Positions 17,480 to 27,900 of a stretch of DNA of 64,000 nucleotides are shown one piece after another. The notes under the pieces are model-generated. The model had not been told where the DNA came from. It searched no databases and worked only from the letters and a program-made list of their open reading frames with translations. The translations under genes and the position numbers were made by a program. Source of the stretch: Nemertoderma westbladi (taxonomy: Eukaryota; Xenacoelomorpha; Nemertodermatida; Nemertodermatidae); contig JAUCBJ010004969.1 in NCBI GenBank assembly GCA_032718475.1, forward strand, positions 1 to 64,000, in the 5' to 3' direction. Each line of letters opens with the position of its first letter. The stretch's first letter is position 1.

Positions 17480-19662
17480 ACTCGGAGAACCCCGAGCCGA
17501 TATTAGCGCGATGCTCATACCACCAAAGTCTACGTTACCAAGAAGGTGGATACCCTTTGACGAATCCGTACCATTCGTTTAAAATGAGTGGACCAAACGC
17601 GGGTGAGATCATTATTTACAAACCCAAATTAGTCGAACCAGATGTCTACAGCATGGTAGTGGACGAGTCTAATAAGTCGACACAAGAGAAACGGGAAGCT
17701 TTGAGCCTCTTCAGGGCGTACAAGGCGTACGAGAAAGGCGAGATCGAGGAGTTCGGCGAAAGGCTCGCGAGCCTACCATTCTATTGGATATCCCACGATC
17801 AAACCGAACCCAAGGAGATGACACCCAAACTCTTCGATAGTATCACCTTTGCTCAGCATTTGTCGCAGAGACTACAGATACCTCATGTCGAGATGACGCG
17901 AGAACCTCAGCCCCATTCTGCTGGAGCGATAGTACCAGTTGCGAGACCAACTAGTTTTCCTATTAGTATACCGACCCGGAAGGAGACAACTTATGAGATT
18001 CCTATAGTTGAACACCCGGAGATCATTTCGAACCTGGATTTCCTCCCATCGGTTACCTTTGGCGATGTGTTGGAGTCAGCCGAGTTGCGTAAAATAATAG
18101 TTCAAAAAATCGTACGCAACGTGCCTCCACATATTACGGACTTTAAGGAAGTGGATCGCGCGGGGACGGATATCGCACCTTGTATCTTGCGAGGATATCT
18201 AACGAAAACGATTCGATTATGGATCGGAGTTGGAACGATTGAGACCGACACAGATATCGCGACCAATTGGACCGGTAAACCTATTAGTTTCGATGATGAA
18301 AAGTCGATTGGGAGAATTTGGAACCCTACCGACGATTTACTCGACGATTGGGACGTGACTAGCCGATCTCTAAAGGAGAATGGTTATATGTTTTACGATA
18401 ATGAAGGAGGAAGCCATCAGCAAAGCCTCACTTCGAAGACTATACAGATTAGAGCACCAGATGGCGTGTTACATGTCTTCAGCCGACAGAGGAGTGATAG
18501 AAAGATGCCTATGCCGGAAGGAACGACGCAAAGACACGCGATGATAAAACGGATAGTTAAATCCATGGACCTGGCTTGTAGCATAGAAGCTAGGATGTTG
18601 CCAAAGGCCGTGCGAGATATTGTGTTGGATAAGAGCATCGTCAAGATCGGATCCGGTGTACGGGATGACCTTATTAGCGATTTTGCGGGAATGCCCACGG
18701 AAGAGGATCGATTGCCTACGCCATATGTGGATACTAGACCATTGTTGCTCTGGGCTATTGAGCAAGGATATTTTAGGGAGTATAACACGCTAAAAACTGG
18801 GACGGGTTATATCTCATATCTAATGTTCAGTTGGGATTACAAGGAGAGTAAGAGAAGCAAATACATGGACGTATACGGAGAGGGAGATACCCCCGGCGTA
18901 AACGAGTTCGAGTCACAGTTGAAGTGGCAAGGTTGCGTGTATTGGGCGATTACTTCACCTCCGCGAATAATCTTGCAATACTATTTAGCGATAGAATCTT
19001 CGGTTAACATTTGTTTCATCGCGGATGTAGTATCCAGAACCCTAAAGCGACACCCGTTATGTCTCGGCGAAGGACATACCTTTTACGACGGAGGAAGGAT
19101 GCATACTGATGTATTCCGACGATTTCTCCAACCCTTTTATAACACCGATGCGCACTGCGAAGTTTTCACGCGAGCGGGACTTAGCGTTTTCAGGGACGTC
19201 TATCTCACTCACGCGGGAAGTCTAGTCAACAGACCGTCGATGTTAACGTTAGTACCCTGTGACGGGGAACGCCACGCGGAATTCAAAGACCCGGAAGGAT
19301 CCTGGAAGGCTCGCGAGCCTACCGCCTATCATGACGATGTGGACCCGACCGAGTTTGCGATGATAGACGAACCGTTGCGGCAACTCATAGAGATAGAGGA
19401 GAACCTTCCGAGGAAGACGCGAACTGAGATACGCGAGTTGGAGAAAAGCGATTCTATGGTTTGTGTACAACCTACGGAGACGAACATACCGACTGACCCG
19501 GATGATGAGAATTATCACGTGGATGGTAGCGCTCGCCCCATCGGAGATCTCATCTATGAGCGAGTTTGGTACCCTGCCAACACTATTTGTGGGAGATGCG
19601 GGGCAACTGTCCATCACGCAAAGAAATGCGGAGCAAAGCACATATCTCTCTACCGGACTTAG
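17443..19662 (+). CDS. DEDD 3'-5' exonuclease-like protein with CCHC knuckle
   Basis: A 739-residue frame. Around residues 310-340, YDNEG (Asp319, Glu321) followed by IQIRAPDGVLHVF has the form of exonuclease motif I (D-x-E then an IQ(I/L) strand). At residues 405-409, KIGSGVRDDL matches motif II of RNase D/WRN-type exonucleases (Asp408). The expected third motif, near Y500 (YWAITSPP), lacks the usual Asp, so activity is doubtful. A zinc knuckle CGRCGATVHHAKKC lies at 716-729. Two palindromes are inserted (residues about 106-112 and 621-627). It sits where env-like genes lie in some retroelements, but I see no signal peptide or membrane segment. The fold call is from motifs only. Confidence 0.5.
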   Translation: MHEQDNAIPMQLNSENPEPILARCSYHQSLRYQEGGYPLTNPYHSFKMSGPNAGEIIIYKPKLVEPDVYSMVVDESNKSTQEKREALSLFRAYKAYEKGEIEEFGERLASLPFYWISHDQTEPKEMTPKLFDSITFAQHLSQRLQIPHVEMTREPQPHSAGAIVPVARPTSFPISIPTRKETTYEIPIVEHPEIISNLDFLPSVTFGDVLESAELRKIIVQKIVRNVPPHITDFKEVDRAGTDIAPCILRGYLTKTIRLWIGVGTIETDTDIATNWTGKPISFDDEKSIGRIWNPTDDLLDDWDVTSRSLKENGYMFYDNEGGSHQQSLTSKTIQIRAPDGVLHVFSRQRSDRKMPMPEGTTQRHAMIKRIVKSMDLACSIEARMLPKAVRDIVLDKSIVKIGSGVRDDLISDFAGMPTEEDRLPTPYVDTRPLLLWAIEQGYFREYNTLKTGTGYISYLMFSWDYKESKRSKYMDVYGEGDTPGVNEFESQLKWQGCVYWAITSPPRIILQYYLAIESSVNICFIADVVSRTLKRHPLCLGEGHTFYDGGRMHTDVFRRFLQPFYNTDAHCEVFTRAGLSVFRDVYLTHAGSLVNRPSMLTLVPCDGERHAEFKDPEGSWKAREPTAYHDDVDPTEFAMIDEPLRQLIEIEENLPRKTRTEIRELEKSDSMVCVQPTETNIPTDPDDENYHVDGSARPIGDLIYERVWYPANTICGRCGATVHHAKKCGAKHISLYRT
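17758..17777 (+). repeat. Palindrome copy 9 (exonuclease ORF)
   Basis: GAAAGGCTCGCGAGCCTACC with a perfect 14-base palindromic core, read as E-R-L-A-S-L-P. Confidence 0.9.
19304..19323 (+). repeat. Palindrome copy 10 (exonuclease ORF)
   Basis: GGAAGGCTCGCGAGCCTACC, read as W-K-A-R-E-P-T, that is, in a different frame from copy 9 of the same ORF. Confidence 0.9.
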
Positions 19663-20132
19663 TATGCAACTGGTGCGGGGATCAACGTTCGCACACTTTC
19701 TACACTTGCTGGCGTTTCGTGGTGCAGTGCACGTATTGTAATATTAAGGGCCATAGGGCATCGGAATGTCAACTTAGAGACGTCCCCTATGAGCACATGT
19801 CAGTTAAAATCGTCCGACAGTTATTCGACCATTGGGAGGATCTAGCAGACGAGCATGTATCGACGCAGCGACGCCGTTTCCCTATGAGAGCACATTTGGG
19901 ATTTTGGGCTGCCGTAAACCCTCTCATAATGTCAAAGGAAGGATATGTATCGGCTATGCCTCAGTATGATGAATTGTTGGAGGTGCTGGATATATTGCCA
20001 TTGGACAGTGGATTCAAAGTTGTGCGGGACTATTTCTTACAGGTGCACCCCGACAACAAGAATACTTGGAACTTTCAAACTATGATGAACAAGATTACCG
20101 CCGGAGAATTCGATAAACTGCGAGTTGAATAG
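19640..20132 (+). CDS. C-terminal part with two more zinc knuckles, frameshifted
   Basis: It continues the exonuclease/knuckle protein in another frame. The slip lies in the CT-rich tract 19640-19652, where both frames read HISL. It contains CNWCGDQRSHTFYTC and CTYCNIKGHRASEC, the second a canonical CCHC, then an acidic helical tail ending at 20132. With the knuckle upstream this makes an array of three, typical of nucleic-acid-binding Gag-like proteins. The downstream side is cut off by the Gypsy fragment at about 20167. Confidence 0.55.
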
Positions 20133-20166
20133 CGAAATCGAGGAGCCTGGCATTCGATAGGGTCAC

Positions 20167-22092
20167 ACCAAAGGGTTGCGGGAGTTTATCGGTATGGTAA
20201 CGTTTTACCACCGATTTATACCCGCAGCTGCTGCCGCACTGCAGCCACTTTACGCCGCCGTCGCCACCAAGGCTAGGGACATCGACTGGACTCACGAACT
20301 AGCCGCATCCTTCGAGTCCTCCAAGCGGGCCCTCGCAAACGCCGCCATGCTCGTCCACCCTCGCCACGATGCGCCGACCTCCGTCACCACCGACGCATCA
20401 GACTCAGCTGTCGGCGCGGCACTAGAACAGTGGACCGATGGAAAGTGGCGACCGCTCGCGTTCTTCAGCCGACAACTTCGCCCTCCCGAACGGAAGTACA
20501 GCGCCTACGACCGCGAACTCCTCGGCTTATACCTCGCGGTCCGCCACTTCCGTTATTTTCTCGAAGGCCGAACGTTTGTGGCCTACACGGACCATAAACC
20601 CCTAACTCAGGCCTTCTCAAAGGTCACTGACCCCTGGTCCCCCCGTCAACAGCGCCACCTGGCGTACATCTCGGAATTCACCACGAATGTACGCCACGTA
20701 GACGGAAAGGACAACCAGGTCGCGGACGCCCTCTCTCGCAGCTTCGTGGGCCACCTGTCGACCCAACTCGGGGTCGACTATAAGGCCATGTCGGCCGCCC
20801 AACGGGAGGATGACGAACTACAGGCCTTCCAGGCAAACCCTGGTAGCCTTGATCTACGTGACGTCACACTCGCGGACGATGACGTCACGCTCCTCTGTGA
20901 CGTCTCTACGGGCCGACCTCGGCCGATAGTCCCCAGCACGTGGCGCCGCCACATGTTCGATGTGGTCCATTCGCTGTCCCACCCATCAATCCGCTCCACT
21001 AGGAAACTCCTCTCCGAGCGTTTCGTCTGGCACGGCCTGTCCAAACAAGTGACGAGCTGGGCCAAGGCTTGCGTCGCCTGCCAGACCTCTAAGGTTCAAC
21101 GCCATATAAAGGCCCCCCTCGAGACATTCTCTGTTCCTCGACGCCGGTTCGACCATGTCAACGTCGACCTGGTAGGGCCCCTCCCTCCATCCAGAGGCTC
21201 CACCTACCTGTTTACGATCGTCGGCCGGACTACTCGTTGGCCCGAGGCCATCCCGCTCGCCGACTCCACAACCGAGAGCTGCGCCCGCGCTCTCGTCGCC
21301 CACTGGATCGCCCGGTTCGGCGTACCGGTCGAACTATCCTCCGACTGCGGCAGTCAGTTCACCTCGGAGTTGTGGGCCGACGTCAACAGACTCTTCGGCA
21401 CCAAACTCCACCGGACGACGGCCTACCATCCGCAGGCAAACGGCCTGGTGGAACGGTTCCACCGTTCCCTCAAGGCCTCCCTTAGAGCCCGACTAACTGG
21501 ACCAAACTGGGTCGACGAACTGCCATGGGCCCTTCTGGGCTATCGGACCGCCCCCAAAGAGGACCTCCACTGCTCGTCGGCCGAGCTGGTCTACGGCGAG
21601 CCACTGACGGTGCCTGGCGACTTCGTTGCCTCGCCAACCGACCCTCCGAACTCGACAGCTTTCCTCCCGGGCCTCCACTACCACGCACGGCAGTTCATGC
21701 CCACACCAACCTCCCGTCATGGCCAACCCAACTCGTCAGTGCCGTCACAACTAACAACCAGTGACGATGTCTTTTTACGCACTGATGCTCACCGCGCTCC
21801 CTTACAGCGGCCCTACACCGGGCCGTACAAGGTCGTACAGCGCGGCTCAAAGACGTTCGTCATCGAGGTGGGCGGGCGTCAGGAGACCGTCTCCATCGAC
21901 AGACTCAAACCGGCCCACCTCGCTATCGATGAACCCGTCATTGTGGCCATCCCACTGCGCCGTGGTCGACCACCTACAGTGACACCCCCGGACCTCCCTC
22001 CCCCCAGTCCCTGCAATTCACCCGAACCACCGCAAACTACCATAGCAACTCGAAGTGGGCGGGCCATCCGGCAGCCGGACTATTTTTATTAA
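20167..22092 (+). CDS. pol: Ty3/Gypsy pol, 3' half (RT tail, RNase H, integrase)
   Basis: GC-rich frame (638 residues from 20176) starting inside RT with LREFIGMVTFYHRFIP. RNase H: TTDASDSAVGA, ELLGLYLAV and YTDHKPL. Integrase: zinc-binding H...H and CVACQTSK, Asp in NVDLVGPLP, Asp in SSDCGSQF, Glu in NGLVERFHRSLK, then a GPY/F-like PYTGPYKVV and SIDRLKPAH. The frame is fully open to its natural stop, followed by a polypurine tract (GGGGGGAG) and LTR. The 5' half of the element is missing at a sharp junction, so it cannot be autonomous. Its base composition is far more GC-rich than the flanks, which suggests a recent insertion or strong codon preference. Confidence 0.9.
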   Translation, partial: TKGLREFIGMVTFYHRFIPAAAAALQPLYAAVATKARDIDWTHELAASFESSKRALANAAMLVHPRHDAPTSVTTDASDSAVGAALEQWTDGKWRPLAFFSRQLRPPERKYSAYDRELLGLYLAVRHFRYFLEGRTFVAYTDHKPLTQAFSKVTDPWSPRQQRHLAYISEFTTNVRHVDGKDNQVADALSRSFVGHLSTQLGVDYKAMSAAQREDDELQAFQANPGSLDLRDVTLADDDVTLLCDVSTGRPRPIVPSTWRRHMFDVVHSLSHPSIRSTRKLLSERFVWHGLSKQVTSWAKACVACQTSKVQRHIKAPLETFSVPRRRFDHVNVDLVGPLPPSRGSTYLFTIVGRTTRWPEAIPLADSTTESCARALVAHWIARFGVPVELSSDCGSQFTSELWADVNRLFGTKLHRTTAYHPQANGLVERFHRSLKASLRARLTGPNWVDELPWALLGYRTAPKEDLHCSSAELVYGEPLTVPGDFVASPTDPPNSTAFLPGLHYHARQFMPTPTSRHGQPNSSVPSQLTTSDDVFLRTDAHRAPLQRPYTGPYKVVQRGSKTFVIEVGGRQETVSIDRLKPAHLAIDEPVIVAIPLRRGRPPTVTPPDLPPPSPCNSPEPPQTTIATRSGRAIRQPDYFY

Positions 22093-22113
22093 TTCAGGTT
22101 CTGGGGGGAGCCA

Positions 22114-22343
22114 TGTAGTGGCCATATATATATATTAGGGGTCATCGAACCTGAATTGAACTAATACTGTTGTACCTTACTGCAGTATGCACCCATCACT
22201 GCACTGTATCAACTTTCGGTTTCATGGAAACTATTGTTACAGTCAGACAGTGGCTGTACCCGTAGTCATTACTAATACTGGTTTTACTTACTGCTGTACT
22301 GACTCATGTAAATATTAAACGTTGAGAGACTACGCTCTCTACA
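22114..22343 (+). mobile_element. 3' LTR of the Gypsy element
   Basis: It begins TGTAGTGG right after the polypurine tract and ends CTCTCTACA, giving 5-base inverted ends TGTAG/CTACA over 230 bp. No 5' LTR is in the window. Confidence 0.55.
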
Positions 22344-22580
22344 CAATATAATATTGTCAAATGCGACTGTCAAGATGTGATGCTATAATTAACGATTAAC
22401 GATACGAATTAATTAATGATTATTTTAAAATTAAAACATATTATAAAACACATTTCTTACTATACTGTAAGTACACGTTCGTGGGGACTTCGCGCAGCAC
22501 GAGGCCTAGTTATTATATACAAATTAAAATGCAGCGACTGTATCACAAAATCAGGTTTTGAGAAATTTACCCACACCACC

Positions 22581-23222
22581 AATCAATCAAAGAAAGGTGG
22601 ACAGTACGTGTTCACCCCTTTTAATCTCCCCCCCCCCCACCCTTCCCAACCACCAATACATAACCGCGACATCTACCACCCACGGAAGGGTAGCACGAAC
22701 TTATTTCCAATCGCACGTTAAATATGCAAAGCCAGGTGGTTTATAGGAATATAATAAACGCAGTACTCGTTTTCATTATAAGCCTCTTTGCGTTCGTCCT
22801 GTTTTGTATTTAAATATATTTCTTAAACGCAAGCTAGGACGATCTTTATAATAATAATAACTAGGGATGCGATCAATATGTGAAGCCAGGTGGTTTATAT
22901 AATAATTTAGTCAACGCAGTACTCGTCTTCATTATATGCCTCGTTGCGCTCGTCGCTTGTCCTGTTTTGTCATAAAATATTTTTCCTAAACGCAGACTGA
23001 CGATCTTTATACAGTTATAACTATGCGAAGTTTCGAAACTGTGCGAGTAACTGTTGATACATCTATGTGGAGATGTGTGATATGTGGAGATGTGTGATAC
23101 AACGCCAACGCATCTTATGCCGATGTAGTAATATGGGTATTGAAATAATATTAAATCAATGTACACTCTTAAAGCTGCAGCGAAAAAATGTAGCTAATTT
23201 CCTAGGTTACATATAAAATAAT
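22581..23222. repeat. Dispersed repeat F, copy 1
   Basis: About 640 bp beginning AATCAATCAAAGAAAGG and ending near TTCCTAGGTTACATATAA. A second copy is at 50553-51155. It contains a C run, an internal roughly 130-bp imperfect duplication and no ORF of note. It is a non-autonomous element of unknown class. Confidence 0.6.
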
Positions 23223-23954
23223 AATATTATTTTTAAGAACATTAATTTTACTACTTTGCAAAAATTCAATTAAAAAATAACCAGACATATACATTGTGGA
23301 ATAAACTATTTCAGAAGCCTACAACAGCCATGCCATGGATTGTATTTATGTTATTATATCTGTCATTTAACTGAGATAGCAATAGTAGTAATAGTCGAAC
23401 GGTTATGCGGCCCGTCCAGCCTATAATAAACACAATTCAGTGATTGGGCTGGAATAGCAATACTGGTTGCCTCTATTACAATTCCTCTCAGGTTAGTCTA
23501 CAGCCACAACTCCCAGCAGCTAGCTCCACACCAGCAGAGACTTGACCAATAATGGGAAGGATTAAATTTGTACTCAATAATTGTGCGGTTTAATTACGTT
23601 TAGATCAATTAAAGACACATTTATTAAAGCAAATCACTTAAACTAATTAAAAACTATAATAGAATGGCGTATGGGGATTATATCTGTATAATTTTTAAGT
23701 ATAATTATTTAAATCTTATACTGTAAAACAATTAATTTCCTTTAAAAGGCAGGTTGAAAATGGCGTTTTCACCGCAATCAACTTAATTAACTAATTAACT
23801 GCTATTATCTGAGCTTCTCGAAGGCCACACGGAAATTCTACTTGGAAAATTTCTAAACTTTTGCCAAACAACATGTGTACCAAGTTTGGATAGATTTCAT
23901 CAAAGAATGGCCGAGTTATTAACGTTTAAAATTGAACACGACAGAACGACAGTT
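23223..23954. other. AT-rich non-coding DNA
   Basis: No ORF, hairpin or repeat that I can support. Confidence 0.5.
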
Positions 23955-24880
23955 GCTAAGTTAGTTTAACCGCTGTTCTAACGTTTGTTCCTCAGTTAGT
24001 GTAACCGCTGTTCTAATGTTTGTTCCTCAGTTAGTTTAACCGCTGTCCTAACCTTTGTTCCTCAGTTAGTTTAACCGCTGTCCTAATCTTTGTTCCTCAG
24101 TTAGTTTATCCGGTGTTCTAGCGTTTGTTCCTAAGTTAGTCTAACCGCTGTTCTAACGTTTTGTTCCTCAGTTAGTTTAACAGCTATCCTAATATTTGTT
24201 CATCAGTTAATTAAACTGTTGTTCCTCTGTTATTTTGATTGGTGTCGTAAACTTTGTTCCTCAGTTATTTTAACCGCTGTCTTAACCTTTGTTCCTAATG
24301 GATGGCGTAACACTTGTTCCTCAGTTAGTTTACATGCTTCTAGTTCTAATCTTTGTTCCTCAGTTAGTTTAACTGCTTTCCTAATCTTTGTTCCTCAGTT
24401 AGTTTAACTGCTTTCCTAATCTTTGTTCCTCAGTTAGTTTAACTGCTTTCCTAATCTTTGTTCCTCAGTTAGTTTAACTGCTTTCCTAATCTTTGTTCCT
24501 CAGTTAGTTTAACTGCTTTCCTAATCTTTGTTCCTTTGTTACTTTAAGAGCTGTTCTAACTTTTGTTCCTTAGTTATTTTAACTGCGCTGTCCTAACCTT
24601 TGTTCATCAGTTTTAACAGCTGTAACCTTTGTTCCCCAGTTAGTTTTATCGGTGTTCTAACATTTTTTTTTTGAGTTAGTTTAATCGCTGTCGTAACCTT
24701 TGTTTCTCTTTTAGTTTAAGTGTTGTCCTAACCTTTGTTACCCACTTAGTTGAACCGTTGTCGTAACCTTTCTTCCTCAGTTAGTTTAATCGGTGTTCTA
24801 ACCTTTTATTTCTGAGTAAATTTAATCGCAGTTGTATCCTTTGGTCCACATTTAGTTTAACTTTTGCTTAGTTTAACCAG
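23955..24880. repeat. 35-bp minisatellite, array 1
   Basis: About 26 imperfect copies of a 35-base unit built on GTTCCTCAGTTAGTTTAAC. Units degrade toward the right end. The same unit forms a second array at 26645-27535 in the same orientation. Confidence 0.9.
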
Positions 24881-25044
24881 GCAGAAATACGGGATTATAG
24901 TGTTTTCTACAACACTGTATAATAGTTATTCTTTGAGGCATGGTTGCCTTTTCTGGCAGAGCACGGCAATAACGAAGTTGTACTTTCCTTTGAGTGATTA
25001 GTTGGCTTAAATATGATGTCGCATTCCATAGCGAAATATTCATT

Positions 25045-25130
25045 CGGTGTTGTAGCTTAGTATACTCACCCGGCTGATAACCAGAAGTTTGAAACCTAGG
25101 CACCGGGTTCGAGACCCAATATAGCCGGTT
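25045..25130 (+). mobile_element. tRNA-Ile-like SINE head
   Basis: An A-box-like GTAGCTTAGTA, an anticodon region GGCTGATAACC (GAT) and a B box GGGTTCGAGACCC are in tRNA order. The acceptor ends do not pair, so it is a SINE promoter remnant and not a gene. Confidence 0.5.
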
Positions 25131-25200
25131 GATATTTTTCCCTATGGAGAGCATTATTGTATTGTCTTGTTTACATTGTATATTTATATTTTTGTTATAG

Positions 25201-26443
25201 AATGGCAGCAATAATTGGCCTTGCTGACGTTTTGTCGGCGAGGACAAGAGTAGAGGATTGTTTCCTGGAATGTCGAGTCGTGCACGTTTTAAATGGATTA
25301 AAATCAAAGAAATTGAATAAATCTACGGCTGCTAAAGCAGCTAAAAAGGCTAGGCCTAATTATAACACAATGGTGTATTTCTTGTAAGTATTTAATATTC
25401 ATTACGTTATTAGTTTTATGTTTTTTTCTGTAATTTTTCGCTAGTGAGATTCGTAGTAAGTCATTGAAGGGGATACTTCATGTGTTGGTAGACCTGGGTA
25501 TTTGTGAGATTTCCCGTTTCCTCGGAGTTACGCATGTTTCTTTTCATTTTGTCTTTTTTCTTACTCTCAATGTAGTGATGAAATGTAGATGAAATATACT
25601 GTATGGAAGTTGTACATATTCCATTTTTGATTATTATCAATATTTCTAATTGGAGTAATAGTTATGGAAATTAAAAGTAATTTTTATATGCTAATCTGTA
25701 AGTGTATTCTATTTTGCAGTATTTAAAATCGATGGATTTTTTTTAAATCGAAGTTTTTTTGAATTGAAGTTTACAAATGTTAGAACTGCAGTGATATTTT
25801 TTGATATAATAATCTTTAATAAATTTATGTAGCGTAGGTGTGTTGGCTTTTGCTAATTAATTTATCGAAATATGTTTTGCTCTAACGCAGCAGTTTTTCC
25901 TTTTGTGAGGCTTAATTTTATTTGAAATTATTTTGTTTTATTTTTGATGAGATACCTAAATAATACGCATCATATCTTGATAGTTTTTTATTTTTTATAA
26001 ATAGAAGTTACTTTTTTTGGAAAGACTCTTAATTTGAAAATTTTTAAATTTCCATACGTGTGTTTCTATTTTTTTATTTATTATATCATGTCTATTATTT
26101 GTGGAATTTCTTATATGGTCATGTACTTTTGAAAAATATATTTTATTTTAAATAAATTTTTTTCAGAGATTTGACATCATCGATGATGTTTATTGTTATA
26201 AATCATGGCAACGAGCAGAGTCGCAATTTATTTCAACCCAATGTGGGTGTGGGAACTAAGATCCGATTGTACGAGCCTGCATTTAGAGGCGATACCTCCC
26301 ACAAACTACCGATATTAGTAGTGGTTATGAAGCCTGTCCGTATTATTATGACCATGCAACCTCTTCCTGAAGTACCTATAACCGCTTTGGTGGAAAAGAT
26401 GACACCCTTTAGTGTCCATGTTGAACATCTAGTATTGCGAGGT
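25201..26443 (+). CDS. Two exons of a spliced OB-like gene
   Basis: Exon 25201-25383 follows a good acceptor (TTTTTGTTATAG) and ends at a GTAAGT donor. Exon 26167-26443 follows TTTTTTTCAG and also ends at GTAAGT. Joining them across the 783-base intron keeps one frame (codon split TT|A). The protein segment is beta-rich: VEDCFLECRVVHVLNG, then FIVINHG and VGVGTKIRLYEPAF. It shares the last motif with the pseudogene at 867-1540, so it belongs to a multi-copy family. The OB-fold is a guess from strand pattern. Other exons must lie beyond the minisatellites, which would then be intronic. It may be a host gene or a TE-spread gene family. Confidence 0.55.
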
Positions 26444-26644
26444 GTAAGTTCAGTTAATTGTTGTACATTTCAATTTTAACTACATTATTAAAATATAAAT
26501 TATTTTTATATTTATTTAATAACCATACTAATTACTATATAATTATAACTATATAATATTTAATATAAATTTTTATTAAATTTTTCAATGGATATTTTAT
26601 ATTTGAAGTTAAATTGAAGAAATATTAACATAATCCATAATCCT

Positions 26645-27535
26645 AAGCTTTGTTCATCAGTTAGTTTAAACGCTGTTCTAATATTTGTTCCTCAGTTAGT
26701 TTAACTGCTGTTCAAACGTTTGTTCCTACTGTTAGTGTAACGTTTGTTCCTCAGTTAGTTTATCCGCTGTTCTAACGTTTGATCCTCTGTTAGTGTAACC
26801 GTTGTTCTAACGTTTCTTCCTCAGTTAGTGTAAACGCTGTTCTAACGTTTGTTCCTCAGTTAGTTTAACCGCTGTTCAAACGTTTGTTCCTCAGTTAATG
26901 TAACCGTTGTTCTAACGTTTTACTCGGTTATTTTAACCGCTGTTTTAATGTTTGTTTCTCAGTTAGTTTAAGCGCTGTTGAAACGTTTGTTCCTCAGTTA
27001 GTGTAACCGCTGTTCTAACGTTTCTTCCTCAGTTAGTGTAAACGCTGTTCTAACGTTTGTTCCTCAGTTAGTTTAACCGCTGTTCAAACGTTTGTTCCTC
27101 AGTTAGTGTAACCGTTGTTCTAACGTTTTTCTAGGTTATTTTAACCGCTGTTTTAATGTTTGTTCCTCAGTTAGTGTAACCGCTGTTCTAACGTTTGTTC
27201 CGCAGTTAGTCTAACCGTTGTTCTAACGTTTGTTCCTCAGTTAGTTTAACAGCTGTCCTAATCTTTGTTCCTCAGTTAGTTTAACCGCTGTTCAAACTTT
27301 TGTTTCTCAGTTAGTGTAACCGTTGTTCTAACGTTTGTTCCTCAGTTAGTGTAACCGCTGTTGTAACGTTTGTTGCTAAGTTAGTTTAACCGCTGTTCTA
27401 ACGTTTGTTCCTCAGTTAGTGTAACCGCTGTTCTAACATTTGTTCCTCAGTTAGTTTAACCACTGTCCTAACCTTTGTTCCTCAGTAAGTTTAACCGCTG
27501 TCCTAATCTTTGTTCCTCAGTTAATTTATCCTCAG
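26645..27535. repeat. 35-bp minisatellite, array 2
   Basis: About 25 copies of the same 35-base unit as array 1, with many units nearly identical (CTAACGTTTGTTCCTCAGTT). It is followed by a long C run (about 27571-27592). Confidence 0.9.
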
Positions 27536-27900
27536 TCACAACAACCTGTTATCGAACCAACCTCACAACCCCCCCCCCCCCCCCCCCCCCCCTTTCGTAA
27601 CAAAGAAGGTAGTAGTTACTCTAGTTAGTAACTCGGTGTCACTCTTTAGAGTGTCATGAAATGATTTATTAATTTTCCAAAATATATATGAGTGAAGGCG
27701 ATGCTATCAGTTTGTGATAAACTACTTGTAAAAACAGAGATCCATTTCAGTTTGCCCTTACACAATTTAACTGTCATTTGTAAACCTTCTAACTAGGACT
27801 ATTTAAGTTAAGTTTCTTATGACATTTTTAGTTTTACAATTCTCTTATCCTTCATTAGTCTTGTTGCGCTAGTCCTGTTTTGTCTTAAAATAATTTTGTG

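Noticed and set aside
16994-20132. Retroviral-type envelope gene
   Set aside because: The position suits an env gene, but there is no signal peptide, membrane anchor or furin-like site; exonuclease motifs and zinc knuckles argue otherwise.
20167-22092. Bacterial contamination because of high GC
   Set aside because: The sequence is a clear Ty3/Gypsy pol with an adjacent LTR.
25045-25130. Functional tRNA-Ile
   Set aside because: The anticodon arm looks right but the acceptor stem is missing, so it is a SINE-type remnant.
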